Source: Shewanella kaireitica | GTDB lineage: Bacteria; Pseudomonadota; Gammaproteobacteria; Enterobacterales; Shewanellaceae | Length of the DNA: 64,000 bases | Assembly (NCBI RefSeq): GCF_023284045.1 | Contig: NZ_JAKIKQ010000005.1 | Span: forward strand, 186,001 to 250,000 | Reading direction: 5' to 3' | Shown here: one piece after another, positions 35,337-43,849 of the stretch | Numbering within the stretch: the first letter of the stretch is position 1 | Layout: every line of letters begins with the position of its first letter | The notes under the pieces: model-generated | The model's input: the letters and a program-made list of their open reading frames with translations, nothing else | Told to the model about the DNA's origin: nothing | Databases searched by the model: none | Program-made: the position numbers and the translations under genes

Positions 35337-35427
35337 GGAGAGATGGCAGAGTGGTCGAATGCACCGGTCTTGAAAACCGGCATGGGTTTGTAGCCCATCT
35401 AGGGTTCAAATCCCTATCTCTCCGCCA
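35337..35427 (+). tRNA. tRNA-Ser (anticodon UGA)
   Basis: The acceptor stem is GGAGAGA/TCTCTCC with discriminator G and encoded CCA. The D-arm starts TGGCAGAGTGG, the anticodon loop CTTGAAA has TGA at 35371-35373, a long variable arm (CATGGGTTTGTAGCCCATC) follows, and the T-loop is GGGTTCAAATCCC. The long variable arm is typical of serine tRNAs. Confidence 0.97.
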
Positions 35428-35435
35428 CATTAAGA

Positions 35436-35467
35436 AAAGCCCGATATCGAAAGATATCGGGCTTTTT
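35436..35467 (+). terminator. Terminator of tRNA-Ser
   Basis: AAAGCCCGATATC, loop GAAA, GATATCGGGCTTTTT. Confidence 0.92.
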
Positions 35468-35504
35468 GCTATCTACATTTTGAGTTTAATGTGTTGGGAA
35501 AGAA

Positions 35505-35550
35505 CCCTAAGGGTTCCTATTATTCAAAGTCAGTTATCTCTCTGCCACAT
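35505..35550 (+). repeat. Degraded echo of the tRNA-Ser 3' end, copy 1
   Basis: TTATCTCTCTGCCACAT (35534-35550) resembles the tRNA 3' end CTATCTCTCCGCCACAT. The preceding CCTATTATTCA matches the sequence just upstream of the tRNA gene, as if the tRNA body had been deleted from a duplicated copy. Confidence 0.65.
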
Positions 35551-35557
35551 GAAGACG

Positions 35558-35586
35558 AAGGGCTACCAGAAATGGTAGCCCTTTTT
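35558..35586 (+). terminator. Terminator-like hairpin after the tRNA echo
   Basis: AAGGGCTACC, loop AGAAAT, GGTAGCCCTTTTT. Its position relative to the tRNA echo mirrors the real tRNA terminator. Confidence 0.85.
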
Positions 35587-35601
35587 CGTATATGAAATAT
35601 A

Positions 35602-35649
35602 GAACCCTAGGGTTCCTGTTGAATAAAGCCCGTTATCTCTGGGCTACAT
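35602..35649 (+). repeat. Degraded echo of the tRNA-Ser 3' end, copy 2
   Basis: AACCCTAGGGTTCCTG and TTATCTCTGGGCTACAT repeat the arrangement of the copy at 35505-35550. A weaker hairpin ending AGGGCTTTCT follows near 35675. Confidence 0.55.
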
Positions 35650-35703
35650 CCAGATTAAGCTCTAGCAGATATGTTAGGGCTTTCTCATTAAAGGGACATA
35701 AAG

Positions 35704-36783
35704 TCAGTTGGTGTCGTTACAATCACCCACAGCGCTTTGGGCGATTGAGCAGCTTAGTAGTGCTTCTGGGCCTATACCGGTAAAGCCTTTACCTAAAGCA
35801 ACTTGGCCCGATATTAAGTCATGGTACCAATCTACCCAAGGGTATTGGTAGCCGTAGGCTTGCGCTGAATGCAAAATCAATTTGTCTTTTGGGGCGATGG
35901 GCGTGTTAACACCTCGCTGCGGATAAAACTGTTCAATCACTACATGTAACCATTCGTGAGTCCATACGCCGGGGTCGTCGTTGAGGTATTGATCTATTCT
36001 GCCCTTAACGCCAATCTCTTCAGGGTTAAATTTAACTGTCACATAGCCCGTTTTATTGGTTTCTACTGACATAGGCTCGAGCCAAGCTAAACCGAAGTAG
36101 GGGCTTTTGAAGCTGCAATCTTGCTGCTGCTCACGCCAAAAGTAGAATATGGTGTCGTATTGTCCTGGTTTTATATCGCTAAGCTGCGCAAGCCCTTGCT
36201 CTGGCTCAAGCGTGAACCAGTCATTTTTAGGGTTATGCGATAGCACTGCCGGAGCATTAAGATCTCTACGCTCTACCTGCCATTTGACCGTATTATAAGA
36301 GAAAGGCTCAATATGCTGCTTCAGGTTATGTTTAAAAAACTCAAAGCCATCATCTAAATCAGCCTTACTGAAGGAGGTGTTACATTGACCTAACTCTGTT
36401 TGCCCTTGGCTGGTGGGAACGCCGACAAACAGTGCTTTCCATATCTTTGGTTCTGCTAAATTGTCTTGATTTAGATGTATTTCTAGCGGTTGATTTTTGT
36501 AGGTCACTTCTCGCCTGAGGTACTGCCTTTTAGCATCGGTGCCTACAGATATGAGATGCTCACCTTCGCTAAGGTTGAGCATATTGGGTGTGCTTAGCCC
36601 GGTATAAGCGCCGTCTAAGTATATTTTGCCAGCATCTTCACTGGTGACTAAGGTGTTGCCAATACTGCAATCGACAGTGGTTTGGCAGAGTTTTTCGCGG
36701 TTACTTGCTTCGCTAGACAGAGATATTTGCAGCAAGCCTAGAGTGATAATAATTAAGGAGGTATTTTTCACGATGATATCCAC
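35704..36783 (-). CDS. Secreted PEGA-domain protein with HExxH motif
   Basis: The roughly 360-residue product has a signal peptide (ends S-S-E-A-S), a PEGA-type small domain (about 45-105: G-K-I-Y-L-D-G-A-Y-T-G-L-S-T-P) and a larger domain with T-H-E-W-L-H-V-V-I-E-Q near residue 285. HExxH is the zinc site of many metallopeptidases, so a periplasmic or secreted protease is plausible, but the third ligand cannot be assigned. Four or five cysteines suggest disulfides. The start is GTG 36783 (or GTG 36771), without a clear ribosome site. The gene ends close to the tRNA echoes. Confidence 0.75.
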   Translation of the reverse strand: MDIIVKNTSLIIITLGLLQISLSSEASNREKLCQTTVDCSIGNTLVTSEDAGKIYLDGAYTGLSTPNMLNLSEGEHLISVGTDAKRQYLRREVTYKNQPLEIHLNQDNLAEPKIWKALFVGVPTSQGQTELGQCNTSFSKADLDDGFEFFKHNLKQHIEPFSYNTVKWQVERRDLNAPAVLSHNPKNDWFTLEPEQGLAQLSDIKPGQYDTIFYFWREQQQDCSFKSPYFGLAWLEPMSVETNKTGYVTVKFNPEEIGVKGRIDQYLNDDPGVWTHEWLHVVIEQFYPQRGVNTPIAPKDKLILHSAQAYGYQYPWVDWYHDLISGQVALGKGFTGIGPEALLSCSIAQSAVGDCNDTN

Positions 36784-36790
36784 ATATTGG

Positions 36791-36830
36791 AAAAGAAAAA
36801 CCGAAGCACTATAGTTAATGCTTCGGTTTT
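36791..36830 (-). terminator. Terminator of the TonB receptor gene
   Basis: On the reverse strand AAACCGAAGCA pairs with TGCTTCGGTTT, then TTTCTTTTCC. It sits only a few bases before the next gene start. Confidence 0.85.
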
Positions 36831-36838
36831 GCAGAGTC

Positions 36839-39754
36839 TTAGAAAGTATAACGTAAGCCTAATGCGTAGCTTCTGCCATAGCTCGACGAGCCTATGCCGT
36901 ATTGTGCACTGCTAGCACCAGCAGTTAACAGCTCCGTTTTCATGGCATTAACCGTGAGGTATTCTTCAGGGTCAAGCAAGTTGTAGGCATCAGCGGATAA
37001 CTGCAAGTTATCAGTAATGTCATACTTTAAACTGATACTTAGGCTATCCCATGCCGGAGCAGTGGCTTGTTCTGTGGTAACACTGCCAAAGGTTTCGTAG
37101 GTCCAGTGGCTAACGTCACGAACGGTATAGTCCGAGCGATAGTTATAAGCCGCATTGATGCTAAAGTCTTCGATCTCATAGAACAGGTTAAGGTTAACTT
37201 GATGCTCAGATAGGCCGAAGAATGGGATTTCAGCGCCTTCACTGTCATTTTTACCAGAGGTGCTGTTGTTATAGGTATAGTTACCTGCAACGCCGAAACC
37301 TGCCAAGCTATGGGGTAAGAAGGCATCAAAAGTTTGATACCATGCCAGCTCGTAACCACGAATAAGGGCTTCGTTATCAGAGTTGTAAGATCTGGTGACT
37401 GAAAAGTCTTGCCCTGCGATTACTTCAGAGGTCACTTTATCTTCAAGCGTATTTTCAAACTTCTTGAAGAAGGTAGCAAAAGCTAGGTTGCCATCATCGC
37501 TGTAATACCACTCTAATGAAGTATCAAACTGCTTTGAGGTATAGGGCGCAAGTCCAGGATCACGCTCATACATAGTGCGCTTCTCTTTACCTGCAGATCC
37601 ACCGTCTAGCTCAGGGCTGATATTTGTTTTCGGCGTTAACTGCGAAAGGAAAGGTCTAGATATCGCTTTTGCCGCAGCAAGTCTAAGTACCACGTCATCA
37701 TGTAAGTTGATCTTGAAGTTCATGCTTGGCAGTACTTCAGAATAGTCACCGCTGTATTCAACTAACGTTTTGTCCTTCCAGGCTTCATTGGCAAGGGTGC
37801 CATCACTGTTAAACGCTAGATTAGCGGGATTATGCGAGTAACCGTAGGCAGTTACATCGGTTTTGATATAGCGTACCCCTAAATCTAGCATATAAGGCAA
37901 GCCGAATAGCTCCTCTTCTAGCTTAGCTTCGAGATAAGCATGCACTGTTTCCTCTTTAACGCCATAGGTATTACCTCTTTTGGCGTTAGCTTGTGGCAGT
38001 AACTCTTGATAGGCGACAGGATCGAGTGTTTGGAAGTAGTTAAAGAGATTATCTACATTAATACTTGGCCAAGCAGACGGAAGGTTTGCGCCGCCGGCAA
38101 AGCTATTGCTTGAACCTGGAATGATGACATTGCTAGGCAGTTGCCACATAGTTTGGCCGCCAATATCGATAGTAGGCGCATCAAATGTCGGATTAACATC
38201 ATCCATATGGTCCAAGGCAAAAATGCTTGGCGAGTTTGGATAGTAGTTTTGACGATCTTTTTGCTCAGAAGTATAGCCGCTACCAAAATATACTGCGGTT
38301 ACAATTCCTTCCGATGGCTCCCAGGTACCATCAACGACAAAGCGTTGAATCTCATCTTCAATGCTGTCGCCATAACGACGACTGTGGTGGGCGCCATATT
38401 TCGCATTTTGATCAAGAGGCTGTGACAGTGAAATGTCAGGGATCGAAGAACCATTATTGAAATTAATGGCGGCACCATCGACGCCCGCTCTGACAACAAC
38501 CAGGTTACCATTGCCGTCATCTTCATTTTTTGCCTTTGAAATTGAAGCATCAAAATTTAACGTCACTTCATCAAGCAGCCAGTTAGCGTTGAGGCCGACT
38601 TGGTAGGTATCACTTTTACGTGGCACCCCTGTTTCCAGTAACTCTACTGTGGCATCGTTCCAGGCTGCATCTGCTAAGAAGCCATCAGGCCCAACGTTAA
38701 AGTCGGTATAGGTAGCACTGGAGCTATAAACATTTGGCATCACTACTGTCATCGCTTTAGAGCGATTGTCGACATCGTAAGAGCTGTATAGGCCGTCTAA
38801 GTTAATATCCAAGTTGTCGCCAATGAGCCATTGAAAAGCGACCGTACCGCCAAAGCGTTCTCGTTCAGATTCGGTACTGGTTACGCGTGGCCAGTTAGGC
38901 ATTCTGAAGGTGTCATTAATAGTGGCGCCTTCTGGTAAAATGTCTTCTATATTATTAGGATTGCTTCGATGGTGTAGTTCGTTGTATTGCCAATCATCCC
39001 AATTACTTGAAGAGTAAGCGTCGTAGCGACTGGTGCGTTTTGAGTGCACAAATGAGGCGAGAGCGCCAAAGGTACCATCATTAAAAACATCACTCATAAT
39101 TAGTGAGGTTTTTGGGTTGGTTGACTCTGCGCGCTCATTGTATTCCCCCTCTACGGAGAGTACTAACGACTGGCCGACGTCGAGTGGCTTTCTTGAGTAG
39201 ATGTTAACCACGCCCCCCACAGCACCTTCTTGTAGCTTAGCTTGTTGAGTCTTATGAACTTCGATTTTCCCAACAAGCTCAGAAGCAATAACATCGTAGT
39301 TAAAGTCTCTAGTTTGGCTGTCAGAGGCGAGCTTTCGGCCATTAAATGTGGTGACATTGTATTTACCGGATAACCCTCGAATGGTGACTTTTTGGCCTTC
39401 ACCATCGACTCGGGTCACGCTGACGCCGGGGATACGTTGCAGAGATTCTGCAACGTTTTGATCTGGAAACTGGCCGATATCTTCAGCCACAATCGCATCA
39501 ACAATGTTGTCTGACATTTTTTTGATGTTTTGCGCTTCTTTCAGGCTGCTTACGATGCCCCTTACATGAATAACTTCAATATTTTCATCTTGTTGTTGGT
39601 TTTCCTCAACCGAGAGTATTGGCTTTTCAGCTGTTTCTGTTTCTGCGGCAACTGCAAGATTTAGCGTGCCATTGAGAATTAAACATACCGCAGAGGCGAT
39701 TGGCGTTAACAGAAACTTGTTGTTTTTAATTGTTCTTTTTATTCGACTGGTCAT
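36839..39754 (-). CDS. TonB-dependent outer-membrane receptor
   Basis: The 971-residue protein has a signal peptide (ends A-V-A-A), a TonB-box-like E-V-I-H-V-R-G, and a plug domain (D-I-G-Q-F-P-D-Q-N-V-A-E-S-L-Q-R-I-P-G-V). A long beta-barrel follows, ending in aromatic L-G-L-R-Y-T-F. The plug signature and length match the large proteobacterial receptor family often used for oligosaccharides, peptides or other non-siderophore substrates. No transport or degradation genes are adjacent, so the substrate is unknown. A palindrome at 39844 could be the operator. Confidence 0.92.
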   Translation of the reverse strand: MTSRIKRTIKNNKFLLTPIASAVCLILNGTLNLAVAAETETAEKPILSVEENQQQDENIEVIHVRGIVSSLKEAQNIKKMSDNIVDAIVAEDIGQFPDQNVAESLQRIPGVSVTRVDGEGQKVTIRGLSGKYNVTTFNGRKLASDSQTRDFNYDVIASELVGKIEVHKTQQAKLQEGAVGGVVNIYSRKPLDVGQSLVLSVEGEYNERAESTNPKTSLIMSDVFNDGTFGALASFVHSKRTSRYDAYSSSNWDDWQYNELHHRSNPNNIEDILPEGATINDTFRMPNWPRVTSTESERERFGGTVAFQWLIGDNLDINLDGLYSSYDVDNRSKAMTVVMPNVYSSSATYTDFNVGPDGFLADAAWNDATVELLETGVPRKSDTYQVGLNANWLLDEVTLNFDASISKAKNEDDGNGNLVVVRAGVDGAAINFNNGSSIPDISLSQPLDQNAKYGAHHSRRYGDSIEDEIQRFVVDGTWEPSEGIVTAVYFGSGYTSEQKDRQNYYPNSPSIFALDHMDDVNPTFDAPTIDIGGQTMWQLPSNVIIPGSSNSFAGGANLPSAWPSINVDNLFNYFQTLDPVAYQELLPQANAKRGNTYGVKEETVHAYLEAKLEEELFGLPYMLDLGVRYIKTDVTAYGYSHNPANLAFNSDGTLANEAWKDKTLVEYSGDYSEVLPSMNFKINLHDDVVLRLAAAKAISRPFLSQLTPKTNISPELDGGSAGKEKRTMYERDPGLAPYTSKQFDTSLEWYYSDDGNLAFATFFKKFENTLEDKVTSEVIAGQDFSVTRSYNSDNEALIRGYELAWYQTFDAFLPHSLAGFGVAGNYTYNNSTSGKNDSEGAEIPFFGLSEHQVNLNLFYEIEDFSINAAYNYRSDYTVRDVSHWTYETFGSVTTEQATAPAWDSLSISLKYDITDNLQLSADAYNLLDPEEYLTVNAMKTELLTAGASSAQYGIGSSSYGRSYALGLRYTF

Positions 39755-39843
39755 CTATCTTCCCTTAAATTATGACTTAATGAACCTTGGGTGAAATATT
39801 TAATATTCAGCAAGGCTTGGTCAGATATTGAACGACTAGGCGG

Positions 39844-39858
39844 TTAGGATCGTCCTAA
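39844..39858 (-). promoter_or_regulatory. Palindrome upstream of the TonB receptor
   Basis: TTAGGATCGTCCTAA is a perfect inverted repeat (6-base arms, 3-base centre) about 90 bases before the receptor start, where an operator would be expected. The regulator is unknown; it is not a Fur box. Confidence 0.45.
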
Positions 39859-39932
39859 AACAAGAGGAATAAATCCTGAAAAAAGTGTCATGCAGAGCGA
39901 CGGAAATGGACTGATGAAAGGAAGCGATGGCC

Positions 39933-40281
39933 TCAGTGTGTCACGGAACTAGGGTTTAACGAATCTGAGTAGTTCAACTTCTTATACTGATTGGTATTAT
40001 CTTTCAATGCGAAGTAGATATCGGTAATCAAATTACTTTCAGAAACCTCTGGGAACAGGTTGACATAGTGAAAGAACAGTGGGAAATCGCGGAGGTTTTC
40101 ACCGCTGGTGGGTAGCCATTCACGATAAAACTGGTAGATTTTATTGTCCATCTGCTGATGGGAGCCTAGGTGGCGGGTCGTAGCGAGGCGACCTCCAGGA
40201 ATGCTTTTAGTGATAACCCCATCTGTATTAGGATGAACCTCTTTAAGTGCGAAGCTATTATTACAGTCCCTGGCAGGGTTA
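39933..40281 (-). pseudogene. Remnant of an AraC-type GyrI-like effector domain
   Basis: The reverse frame after an in-frame TAA reads Q-Q-F-E-S-G-N-P-A-R-D-C, then E-V-H-P-N-T-D-G-V-I-T-K-S-I-P-G-G-R, then R-H-L-G-S-H and I-Y-Q-F-Y-R-E-W-L-P-T-S-G. It ends F-P-L-F-F-H-Y-V-N-L-F-P-E-V. This is the C-terminal effector-binding domain of AraC/Rob-type regulators. The DNA-binding part is absent and no start precedes the frame. The only ATG (40151) lies inside the domain. It is a decayed fragment between the TonB receptor and its neighbour. Confidence 0.82.
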
Positions 40282-40314
40282 CCTGACTCAAATTGCTGTT
40301 AGAGAATATGCTGA

Positions 40315-40749
40315 CTAAAACCCACGGCGCTTCCAGAATGCGCCTATTTTGTCGTCCTCTTCATTCATATGAACTTTAAAGGTTTTCTCTGCAATGATCT
40401 TACCCTTCAGCTCAAGTGTCATTCGCCACTTACCGACTTTGTTATGCTCCGGTGCCCAAATGGTATCACCTATATAGAACTTCCAATCATTAGATTTGAC
40501 GTAGACTTCACCGTCAAATGGTGGACGAATATCGCCGTTTTCATCAGGGATGTCGGGGTGGTAGATGCAGTAGCGTAGAACTTGATTTTTGGCTTTTTTG
40601 ATTTGAGCGACAAAACCAAATTCAATATCAATTTCGGCTGGCACGTGCACTGTAGCCTTAGTGAGTTTTGGCAAGTCATCGCTATCTTCATCCCATTTGG
40701 TGAATATACCGCTACGGATGATGGTGACATCGGGTTTTAGTTTAGACAC
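40315..40749 (-). CDS. DUF3859-like protein
   Basis: The 144-residue soluble protein begins with GTG 40749 and reads S-K-L-K-P-D-V-T-I-I-R-S-G-I-F-T-K-W. It is beta-rich with conserved-looking aromatic positions (D-W-K-F-Y-I-G-D-T-I-W) and ends F-W-K-R-R-G-F. It resembles the DUF3859 family of small cytoplasmic proteins of unknown function. No strong ribosome site is visible. It appears to be a single gene. Confidence 0.68.
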   Translation of the reverse strand: MSKLKPDVTIIRSGIFTKWDEDSDDLPKLTKATVHVPAEIDIEFGFVAQIKKAKNQVLRYCIYHPDIPDENGDIRPPFDGEVYVKSNDWKFYIGDTIWAPEHNKVGKWRMTLELKGKIIAEKTFKVHMNEEDDKIGAFWKRRGF

Positions 40750-41045
40750 GGTAGGCAGGTCTTCTTATGAGGATTTAGAGAGGAATTATAATACGAAAAA
40801 AGCCATAAAAATGCATGCTATCAAGGCGAATACATTGAACGTGAAGATTTCTATACAGTATAAAATTCTGTTTGATTGGACATTTTTAGTGAGCAAGGTA
40901 ATCTGAGTGGGTTTTTGTGAAATGAACAGCATTATCATGATGTTCAATGGTGTGATACTGGACAAGGTCTGTGCTGTAATTACGGAGGCGTTAGACTTTC
41001 GTGCATAAGACCAATAATAAATTCAATCAGGACGAAGACGACTAT

Positions 41046-41687
41046 ATGAACCTTGCTACGCTATTTTACGTTTATGATCCTATGTGCAGTTGGTGCTGGG
41101 GTTATAAACCAACATGGTCCTTTTTAGAAGAACAGCTTAAACAACAGTTTCCTCAATTAGCCATTGAATACCGCTTGGGTGGACTTGCCGCTGATACTGA
41201 TGAGCCTATGCCTGAAGAGATGGAAGATTTTTTACAGCAGACATGGCGGCAGATATCGCAGCAACTTGGTACTCAATTCAATTTTGACTTTTGGGTAAAA
41301 TGTCAGCCTCGACGGGCTACTTACCCTGCTTGCAGAGCTGTGCTGCTGGCAAGAGAAGCGGGACTTGAGAAGCCATTTTATCACGCTCTGCAGCAAGCTT
41401 ATTATCTTGAGGCAAGGAATCCATCAGATGATGCTACATTGGTAGAAATAGCAACAGCACTAGGAATGGATAGCGAGGCTTTTGCTATCGCGCTGAACAG
41501 TGAATTAACTCAAGCTCGTTTGCTACAGGAAATTAGTCAAACTCGACGATTACCTATCCAGGGATTTCCCTCTTTAGTGATGGCGTTAAACGGTGATCTG
41601 ATATTAATTGAATTAGATTATAAAAATGCGCAAACTAGCTTTAAGCAGATAGAAAACTTAATGCAAGAGGCGGTACTCGACGCTTAA
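41046..41687 (+). CDS. DsbA/FrnE-family thiol oxidoreductase
   Basis: The 213-residue protein belongs to the DsbA-like thioredoxin superfamily without a signal peptide, so it acts in the cytoplasm like FrnE. The active site D-P-M-C-S-W-C-W-G-Y lies near residue 13, and the cis-proline region Q-G-F-P-S-L near 180. An insertion of helices lies between. ATG 41046 is preferred because it begins just before the first strand. A GTG at 41001 would add 15 polar residues and has GGAGG too far upstream. Substrates are unknown. Confidence 0.85.
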   Translation: MNLATLFYVYDPMCSWCWGYKPTWSFLEEQLKQQFPQLAIEYRLGGLAADTDEPMPEEMEDFLQQTWRQISQQLGTQFNFDFWVKCQPRRATYPACRAVLLAREAGLEKPFYHALQQAYYLEARNPSDDATLVEIATALGMDSEAFAIALNSELTQARLLQEISQTRRLPIQGFPSLVMALNGDLILIELDYKNAQTSFKQIENLMQEAVLDA

Positions 41688-41695
41688 GCCTAGAG

Positions 41696-42049
41696 TTACT
41701 CTAGGCAGCTTACTTGATGTTCTCTATTAATAGTGAGCGTTAAGACTTTCATATATTGGTCGTGAGTGACGTAGCCACAACGACCATTAATTTGTTGTCC
41801 AGAAGATAATCTTATTAGGTAACCATATTCACCGTCAGCTTGTTCCGTGCTGTGGTGAATTCGCATAGTTTGCGATGGCTCAATACTGTCGAATACTAGA
41901 TTGTTGTTAGGAAGAGTGACTTCTACACGGGTGAGGAGTTGCCCTGATTGGTTGTTGATCTCTACGCTAGGCATAATGAAAAAATAAGCATGGTAAGCAA
42001 TAAATAAGCATAGTGCTGTACAGGTAAAGAATATAAGGCCGCTTCGCAT
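41696..42049 (-). CDS. Small membrane-anchored protein of unknown function
   Basis: The 117-residue product has an N-terminal membrane helix (L-I-F-F-T-C-T-A-L-C-L-F-I-A) and an extracytoplasmic beta-rich part (S-V-E-I-N-N-Q-S-G-Q-L-L-T-R-V-E-V) with two cysteines. AAGGGG precedes the ATG. It converges on the DsbA-like gene with an eight-base gap. No family is recognised. Confidence 0.65.
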   Translation of the reverse strand: MRSGLIFFTCTALCLFIAYHAYFFIMPSVEINNQSGQLLTRVEVTLPNNNLVFDSIEPSQTMRIHHSTEQADGEYGYLIRLSSGQQINGRCGYVTHDQYMKVLTLTINREHQVSCLE

Positions 42050-42145
42050 AAAACCCCTTAAGAATCTTGGTTAACATCAGCCAGTTTCGTTAAGTATAGA
42101 AAGTGATTTATTTTTAGCTCTATACTTTTGACTTCGAGATTTGTC

Positions 42146-42808
42146 CTAACTGCGGTTAATGGTGATGTCCGATACATAACCATGTTCGGTTGCACTGAGC
42201 GCTTGCTTTAGCATAGTTGCAGCTTCCTCTGCGCTCATAAAACTATCGGTATTGAGGCTCTTGCCACTTGTGTTCCAAAAAGGGGTCGCCATACCGCCAG
42301 GGTACACTGCAATGAGTTTCATCGGCTGGCCTTTTAATTCTAACCTTACCGATTCAACAAGGCCGCGGACAGCCCATTTAGAAGCGCAGTAAGTCGATTC
42401 CTCTGCTTTGGCTATTTGCGCTGCAGTCGACATTACCATTACCACAGTGACAGGCTTATTTTTGTAACGCTTAACTGCTTCGCGCAGCAGCATAATGGCC
42501 GAGGTAACATTGTTATCTAATAGATCTTTAATCGCTGATGGCGACTGTTGCTCTATCGGACCAAAGTAGCCACTACCTGCACAATGAATAATGACCGAGG
42601 GTGCGTGAGCTAGTGAGTCAAACAGCGAAACCACTGATTGCTCATCAGTTAAGTCACAACTGTGGGAATTTACCTCGCCATCAAGTGTTGCTGCGACAGC
42701 ATTTAAGCGCTGCGGATTACGACCGCTAATACAAACAGGCATCTCTTGGCTGTAGATTTTTGCTAATGCGGCACCTAAACCTGAACTTGCACCAGTGATT
42801 AGAATCAT
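42146..42808 (-). CDS. Short-chain dehydrogenase/reductase
   Basis: The 220-residue protein has the SDR cofactor motif T-G-A-S-S-G-L-G at residues 5-12, N-N-V near 94, a catalytic Ser and the Y-C-A-S-K active-site pair near 140. The short length and E-R-x-free N-terminus suggest a classical NAD(P)-dependent reductase of the YciK/YdfG kind; the substrate is unknown. It follows the accB-like gene by 25 bases in the same orientation, where accC would normally be found. AGAGG precedes the ATG. Confidence 0.9.
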   Translation of the reverse strand: MILITGASSGLGAALAKIYSQEMPVCISGRNPQRLNAVAATLDGEVNSHSCDLTDEQSVVSLFDSLAHAPSVIIHCAGSGYFGPIEQQSPSAIKDLLDNNVTSAIMLLREAVKRYKNKPVTVVMVMSTAAQIAKAEESTYCASKWAVRGLVESVRLELKGQPMKLIAVYPGGMATPFWNTSGKSLNTDSFMSAEEAATMLKQALSATEHGYVSDITINRS

Positions 42809-42833
42809 TGCGGTTTAACCTCTTAAAACAAGT

Positions 42834-43289
42834 TTACTCGATGACTAAGATTGCTTGCTCGAAATCAATCTGTTCGCCATCCTCAATTAATAGTGCGCTA
42901 ATGATGCCACTTTTGTCAGCAGCGATGTTATTCATCATCGTCATGGCTTCAATGACACACACTATGTCACCTTGCTGTACTTGCTGGCCTATTGTACATA
43001 GCGGTTTACCTGTATTTCTATCAGTGAGGTAAGCGGTGCCTACCATTGGCGATAATAGTTTATGGTTATCGGTTTCATCGCTAGTGCTGCTGTAATTGTT
43101 CATGCTTGGAGTTGCTATAGCGGCTGCAACACTGCTAGCAGGTGCTAAATAGGTTTGCGCTCCGGCTTGCATAGGCACAGGGCTGTGGCGACAAATGCGT
43201 ACCGACTCTTCTCCCTCTTTAATCTCCAGCTCAGCAATATCGGACTCTTGAACCAGCTCAATCAACTTTTTTATTTTACGAATATCCAT
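42834..43289 (-). CDS. accB: AccB-like biotin carrier protein lacking the biotinyl lysine
   Basis: The 151-residue protein has the AccB layout: N-terminal M-D-I-R-K-I-K-K-L-I-E-L, a Pro/Ala/Ser linker and a C-terminal biotinyl domain (P-M-V-G-T-A-Y ... G-D-I-V-C-V-I-E-A-M). AccB is the carrier subunit of acetyl-CoA carboxylase and is biotinylated on the lysine of E-A-M-K-M. Here the motif is E-A-M-T-M-M-N (Thr117, codon ACG instead of AAG), so it cannot be biotinylated in the normal way. aroQ lies upstream as in the usual aroQ-accB-accC operon, but accC is absent. A decayed or repurposed paralog is likely. Confidence 0.88.
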   Translation of the reverse strand: MDIRKIKKLIELVQESDIAELEIKEGEESVRICRHSPVPMQAGAQTYLAPASSVAAAIATPSMNNYSSTSDETDNHKLLSPMVGTAYLTDRNTGKPLCTIGQQVQQGDIVCVIEAMTMMNNIAADKSGIISALLIEDGEQIDFEQAILVIE

Positions 43290-43303
43290 ATTAGCAGCTG
43301 GCC

Positions 43304-43756
43304 TTATTTCTGTGGTGAGGCGTTTAGGTGGGTAATCACTGATTGCAGCGCAAATTGGTACCCTTGAGCACCTAAGCCGCAAATAACGCCGACTGCTTTG
43401 TCTGAAAAATAGGAGTGATGACGAAAAGCTTCACGGCTATGGACGTTAGATAAGTGCACTTCGATAAAGGGAATAGCAACACCCAAAAGTGCATCACGCA
43501 GGGCCACACTGGTATGAGTGAATGCTGCAGGGTTGATAATCACAAAGTCAGCATCGGTGTTGTGAACTGCTTCAATCAATAGATGCTCGGCGTTTGATTG
43601 GATATGTTCAAGCTGTAAATTGGCATCTGCCGCTTGCTGTTTTAAGCCATTAACAATCTGCTCAAGGGTGTGATGACCATAATGGCCTGGCTCTCGGCGG
43701 CCGAGCAAATTTAAATTAGGACCATTTACAAGTAATACTTTGGCTTGGCTGCTCAT
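43304..43756 (-). CDS. aroQ: Type II 3-dehydroquinate dehydratase
   Basis: The 150-residue protein matches Aro[18 protein letters not shown] near the start with the catalytic Tyr following (G-H-Y-G), [10 protein letters not shown] near residue 75 and E-V-H-L-S-N near 100 with the catalytic His. It performs the third step of the shikimate pathway. It heads a likely unit with the accB-like gene and an SDR gene. A second canonical aroQ-accB-accC operon would be expected elsewhere. Confidence 0.95.
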   Translation of the reverse strand: MSSQAKVLLVNGPNLNLLGRREPGHYGHHTLEQIVNGLKQQAADANLQLEHIQSNAEHLLIEAVHNTDADFVIINPAAFTHTSVALRDALLGVAIPFIEVHLSNVHSREAFRHHSYFSDKAVGVICGLGAQGYQFALQSVITHLNASPQK

Positions 43757-43849
43757 GAAAAATTCCCTTGGATAAATCGGTTAGAGTGCGCGAGATATTG
43801 ATTTCAACAAAAAAACACCCAGTTGTCGAACTCAGAATTTAATAGTTAG

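Noticed and set aside
39933..40151. Stand-alone 72-codon gene
   Set aside because: The homologous protein domain continues upstream of its ATG, so this is part of a decayed AraC fragment, not a gene start.
42834..43382. Longer AccB starting at 43382
   Set aside because: The extra 31 residues overlap aroQ coding sequence, and AccB proteins start at the M-D-I-R-K motif.
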